Positions 60,629 through 64,000 of a DNA stretch of 64,000 nt are shown one piece after another. The DNA is taken from NCBI RefSeq assembly GCF_000013645.1, contig NC_007952.1, forward strand, positions 248,001 through 312,000, given 5' to 3'. Under the pieces are notes generated by a model. The model did no database searches. It was not told the origin of the DNA and saw only the letters and a list, made by a program, of their open reading frames with translations. Source of the DNA: Paraburkholderia xenovorans LB400. Lineage in GTDB: Bacteria > Pseudomonadota > Gammaproteobacteria > Burkholderiales > Burkholderiaceae. Within the stretch, counting starts at the first letter, position 1. Each line of letters begins with the position of its first letter. A program made the position numbers and the translations under genes.

Positions 60629-62371
60629 TTACTTTTTCATCGCCGCGCTTTGCGGATTCAGATTGGTCAGCCGGCCGCTTTCGGTGCCCGCCGCTTCGTC
60701 GATCACTGCGTTGATCAGGCTCGGCTTGCCCGACGCGATCGCTTCGCGCAGCGCTTTCGTCAGTTCTTCCGGCGTGCTCGCGTGATAGCCGATTCCGCCG
60801 AATGCCTCGATCATCCTGTCGTAGCGCGCGCCCTTCACGAATACGGTCGGCGCGACGTCCTTGCCGCCGGTCGGGTTCACGTCGGTGCCGCGATACACGC
60901 CGTTGTTGTTGAAAACGATCGTGCAAACCGGCAAGTCGTAACGGCAGATGGTTTCGAGTTCCATGCCGCTGAAGCCGAATGCGCTGTCCCCTTCGATCGC
61001 GACGACCGGTTTGCCGCTCGTCACCGCCGCGCCGATCGCGAAGCCCATGCCGATGCCCATGATTCCCCATGTGCCCGAATCGAAGCGTTTGCGCGGTTCA
61101 TACATGTCGATGATGCTGCGCGCGTAGTCGAGCGTGTTCGCGCCTTCGTTGACGACATTGATATCCGGGCGGGTTTTCAGCACGTCGCGGATCGCGCGCA
61201 GCGCGCTGTGGAAGTTCATCGGCGACGGATTCTTGTCGAGCGTCGCCGCCATCTTCGCGAGATTCCTGTTCTTACGTTCGGAGATCGCACTGGTCCATTC
61301 GGCGTCCGGCTTCGTGAAGCCTGCCTCGATGCCGGCGCGAAGCGCCGCCACGCACGAGCCGATATCGCCGATCACCGGCGCGGCAATCGCCACGTTGCTG
61401 TCGATTTCGGTTGGCGAGATGTCGACCTGGACGAACTTCTTCGGCTCCGCGCCCCACGTTTTACCCTTGCCGTGCGAGAGCAGCCAGTTCAGGCGTGCAC
61501 CGATCAGCACGACAACGTCGGCTTCCTGCAGCACGAACGAACGCGCCGCCGAGGCTGATTGCTCGTGCGTATCGGGCAGCAGGCCTTTGGCCATCGACAT
61601 GGGCAGATACGGAATGCCGCTCTGTTCGACGAACGCGCGAATCTCCGCGTCGGCCTGCGCGTACGCGGCGCCCTTGCCGAGCAGAATCAGCGGCCGTTTG
61701 GCGCTCTTCAGCACATCGATTGCGCGCTTCACCGATTCCGGCGCCGGCAACTGGCGCGGTGCCGCGTCGATCACCCGTACCAGCGACTGCTGCGCTTTCA
61801 CGGCGTCCAGCGTTTGCGCGAGCAGTTTCGCGGGCAGGTCCAGATACACGCCGCCAGGACGCCCCGACACGGCGGCGCGAATCGCCCGCGCCACGCCGAT
61901 GCCGATGTCTTCGGCATGCAGCACGCGATATGCTGCCTTGGCGTAGGGCCTAGCCGCATTCAACTGATCCATCTCTTCGTAGTCGCCCTGTTGCAGATCG
62001 ACGATTTCGCGCTCGCTGGAGCCGCTGATCAGGATCATCGGGAAGCAGTTGGTGGTCGCGTTGGCGAGGGCGGTCAGGCCGTTCAGAAAGCCCGGTGCCG
62101 ATACCGTCAGGCAGATCCCCGGCTTTTGCGTCATGTAACCGGAAATGGCCGCGGCGTTGCCTGCGTGCTGCTCATGGCGAAAACCGATGAAACGCATTCC
62201 TTGCGCCTGTGCTAGCCGCGCCAGATCGGTGATCGGAATGCCGACCAGTCCGAAAATGGTGTTGATGTCGTTCAGTTTCAGCGCGTCGATGACGAGGTGG
62301 AATCCGTCGGTCGTTTCGGTCGCCTGTTGTTTCAACGTATCGTCTGTTGTGGGCTGGTCGGCTTCTGCCAT
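60629..62371 (-). CDS. oxc: Oxalyl-CoA decarboxylase
   Basis: A 580-residue thiamine-diphosphate enzyme. The catalytic glutamate is in FIGFRHEQHAGNAAAISGYM, and the ThDP-binding motif is AIEGDSAFGFSGMELETICR-YDLPVCTIVFNNNG. It decarboxylates oxalyl-CoA to formyl-CoA and CO2. The N-terminus has a short extension. The SD is AAGGAGAG. It is the middle gene of the oxlT-oxc-frc series. Confidence 0.96.
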   Translation of the reverse strand: MAEADQPTTDDTLKQQATETTDGFHLVIDALKLNDINTIFGLVGIPITDLARLAQAQGMRFIGFRHEQHAGNAAAISGYMTQKPGICLTVSAPGFLNGLTALANATTNCFPMILISGSSEREIVDLQQGDYEEMDQLNAARPYAKAAYRVLHAEDIGIGVARAIRAAVSGRPGGVYLDLPAKLLAQTLDAVKAQQSLVRVIDAAPRQLPAPESVKRAIDVLKSAKRPLILLGKGAAYAQADAEIRAFVEQSGIPYLPMSMAKGLLPDTHEQSASAARSFVLQEADVVVLIGARLNWLLSHGKGKTWGAEPKKFVQVDISPTEIDSNVAIAAPVIGDIGSCVAALRAGIEAGFTKPDAEWTSAISERKNRNLAKMAATLDKNPSPMNFHSALRAIRDVLKTRPDINVVNEGANTLDYARSIIDMYEPRKRFDSGTWGIMGIGMGFAIGAAVTSGKPVVAIEGDSAFGFSGMELETICRYDLPVCTIVFNNNGVYRGTDVNPTGGKDVAPTVFVKGARYDRMIEAFGGIGYHASTPEELTKALREAIASGKPSLINAVIDEAAGTESGRLTNLNPQSAAMKK

Positions 62372-62435
62372 GACATCTCTCCTTGTTGACGGGGCGTTAT
62401 GGGGTGGGTCGCGAGTTGGGCGCTCGCGTTGTCAG

Positions 62436-63767
62436 TCATTCGGGCGAGCCGCCGGAGGACGGCTGCAATCGCGCTTCAGCGATCACCACGCTGGCTGGCG
62501 CGCCCGAGTTTTCGATCCAGCGCTTTCTCATGGGGGCGAGGATGAACTTCGCGGAAACGGCTGCCGCGATCGACACCACAGCAGCCGCGATGAACACCGT
62601 GCTCCACCCGCCATTCGCGGACAGTACTGATGCAAGCGGTACCAGCATCGAAGCGGTGCCCTTCGCGGTATAAAGCGTGCCGGCATTGGCTGCCGCGTAT
62701 TTACTGCCGAACGTGTCAGCGCAGGTGGCGGGAAAGATCGAGAAGATCTCGCCCCAGCACAGGAAGACGGCAGCCGCGAAGAACATGAATGCATACGGGT
62801 TGTGGCCGAACTGCATGAGTCCCAGCAACGCGACGCCTTCGCCGAGAAAAATCATGAACATCGTGTTCTCGCGGCCTATGCGGTCCGACAGAAAACCGCA
62901 CAGGGGACGGGTGAAGCCGTTGCAGAGGTTGTCGATCGACAGCGTCATGGTGAGCAGCGGCAACGTGATGCCCATGAGATTCACCGGCAGTTTGGCAAAG
63001 CCGTATTCCTTAGCAATTGGCCCAAGCTGCGCGGTCGCGATGATGCCGCCGGCCGCGACGAACACGAACATCAGATACAGCACCCAGAAGAGCGGCGAAC
63101 GGATCATCTCGCCGGGCGTGTAGTCGATCTTGCTTGCAACCACGCGTTTAGCGACGACTGCGGCGGTGGGCGGCTTTGGCCGTATCAGCATGGTGGCGAG
63201 CAGCAGGATGCAGACGCCCTGGAAAATGCCGAAGAACATGAACGTGTGCTGATAGCCGGAACGCTGGATCATGTCGGCGATCGGAATCACGGTGACGGCC
63301 GCGCCGGCGCCGAAACCTGCCGCAGTCAAGCCCGCCGCGAGACCGCGTTTGTCCGGAAACCATTTGAGCGCTGTACCCACGCACGTGCCATACACGCAGC
63401 CCGCCCCGATACCGGCGATGACCGCCGCAACGTACAGCGCGGCCAGACTGCTGGCATGCGCGTCGATGATCCAGCCGAGCGCCGCGCACAGTGAACCGCC
63501 GATCACGACGGGGCGCGGCCCGAACCTGTCCACGAGCCAACCTTCCACGGGCACGAGCCAGGTTTCGGTAACGATGAAAATCGTGAACGCGCTCTGGATC
63601 GCCGCTTGTCCCCAATGGTGGGCGTTGTCCATCGGAACGACGAACAGCGTCCATGCATATTGCAGATTCGCGACGAGCCCCATGCAGACGATACCGATAG
63701 CCAGTTGGAACCAGCGGTGATGTGTAAACGCGGTACGGCCTGTTTCCGAAACACCGGAATGTCCCAT
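62436..63767 (-). CDS. oxlT: Oxalate/formate MFS antiporter (OxlT-like)
   Basis: A 443-residue carrier with 12 hydrophobic segments. The MFS loop is GWLVDRFGPRPVVIGG, the second loop CGFLSDRIGRENTMF, and GIGAGCVYGTCVGTALKWFP is typical of the oxalate/formate antiporter group. It exchanges oxalate in for formate out. The start at 63767 (MGHSGVSETG) has AGGAGACGC upstream. It lies 65 bp before oxc on the same strand. Confidence 0.92.
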   Translation of the reverse strand: MGHSGVSETGRTAFTHHRWFQLAIGIVCMGLVANLQYAWTLFVVPMDNAHHWGQAAIQSAFTIFIVTETWLVPVEGWLVDRFGPRPVVIGGSLCAALGWIIDAHASSLAALYVAAVIAGIGAGCVYGTCVGTALKWFPDKRGLAAGLTAAGFGAGAAVTVIPIADMIQRSGYQHTFMFFGIFQGVCILLLATMLIRPKPPTAAVVAKRVVASKIDYTPGEMIRSPLFWVLYLMFVFVAAGGIIATAQLGPIAKEYGFAKLPVNLMGITLPLLTMTLSIDNLCNGFTRPLCGFLSDRIGRENTMFMIFLGEGVALLGLMQFGHNPYAFMFFAAAVFLCWGEIFSIFPATCADTFGSKYAAANAGTLYTAKGTASMLVPLASVLSANGGWSTVFIAAAVVSIAAAVSAKFILAPMRKRWIENSGAPASVVIAEARLQPSSGGSPE

Positions 63768-64000
63768 GTCTGCGTCTCCTGTCTCTTCCGTCGCGCTCGA
63801 GCGGCACGCTGGACTTACATGATCGAATCGCTTCGTCGCCGGTTTGTTGTGCTGGCAACGAAGCGCCAATGGTCGGCCAGAAGGGGCTGCCCTGACGAAA
63901 AACCTTTAACCGGAGGTGCAGCACGTCTGAGGGGATGCTGCGCGAGAACAGCAATAAGGGAAAGTTAAAACATTTTATGGTTCGCATTAGGCATTCCTAA
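63768..64000. other. Upstream region of the oxalate operon
   Basis: The last 233 bp hold no recognisable gene. It should contain the promoter of the minus-strand oxalate operon; the end (63950-64000) is AT-rich. No operator palindrome was identified. Confidence 0.5.

Overview
The window looks like a chromosome segment of a Burkholderia-type betaproteobacterium, most likely Paraburkholderia. The coding DNA is GC-rich. It carries two Burkholderia-style porins, a CspA, an H-NS-like protein, aromatic (pcaGH/pcaQ) and oxalate (frc/oxc/oxlT) catabolism genes, many LysR/AraC/GntR regulators and an IS110 element. No rRNA, convincing tRNA, CRISPR array or phage module was seen.

Layout. (1) 1-16.3 kb: a catabolic and uptake cluster with a GntR-type regulator (cut by the left edge), an OsmC protein, three luciferase-like flavin monooxygenases, an MFS carrier, an ArsR/peroxiredoxin pair, a DapA-like lyase, a GlcG/HbpS-like protein, a crotonase, a complete Liv-type ABC importer, a porin and an LsfA-like peroxiredoxin. 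The logic is import, oxidative attack, breakdown and peroxide protection. The substrate is unknown; an organosulfur compound is the best guess. (2) 16.3-30 kb: an accessory stretch with two paralogous GlxA-type AraC regulators, a sirtuin, a possible OGG-fold glycosylase, a WYL regulator, a YjbH outer-membrane protein with a lipoprotein, small ORFs, and a 1.7 kb gene-poor region rich in inverted repeats. (3) 30-38.2 kb: a major porin, a lone IS-type DUF4096 protein, a chemoreceptor, a Crp/Fnr regulator divergent from an acyl-CoA synthetase across a perfect operator, cspA, and a LysE exporter. (4) 38.4-39 kb: a candidate small RNA and a short acidic H-NS-like protein.

(5) 39-43 kb: protocatechuate 3,4-dioxygenase (pcaHG) divergent from pcaQ, then 4-hydroxyphenylpyruvate dioxygenase. 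(6) 43-48.2 kb: LysR regulator, DUF1338/HglS-like 2-oxoadipate dioxygenase and YdiJ-like D-2-hydroxyglutarate dehydrogenase, which together would form the end of lysine/2-oxoadipate catabolism. (7) 48.2-52.4 kb: XRE-cupin regulator, Asp/Glu racemase-like protein, and a KfrA-like coiled-coil protein with five 91-residue repeats. (8) 52.5-58.8 kb: two PstS paralogues flank a CorA/ZntB-type transporter and a CHAD protein whose start codon abuts an IS110 element; the first pstS has a good Pho-box candidate. (9) 58.8-63.8 kb: an oxalate operon (oxlT, oxc, frc, PAS protein) on the minus strand.

All functions come from reading motifs by eye. No database search was run. Start codons were chosen from Shine-Dalgarno-like sequences and family starts.
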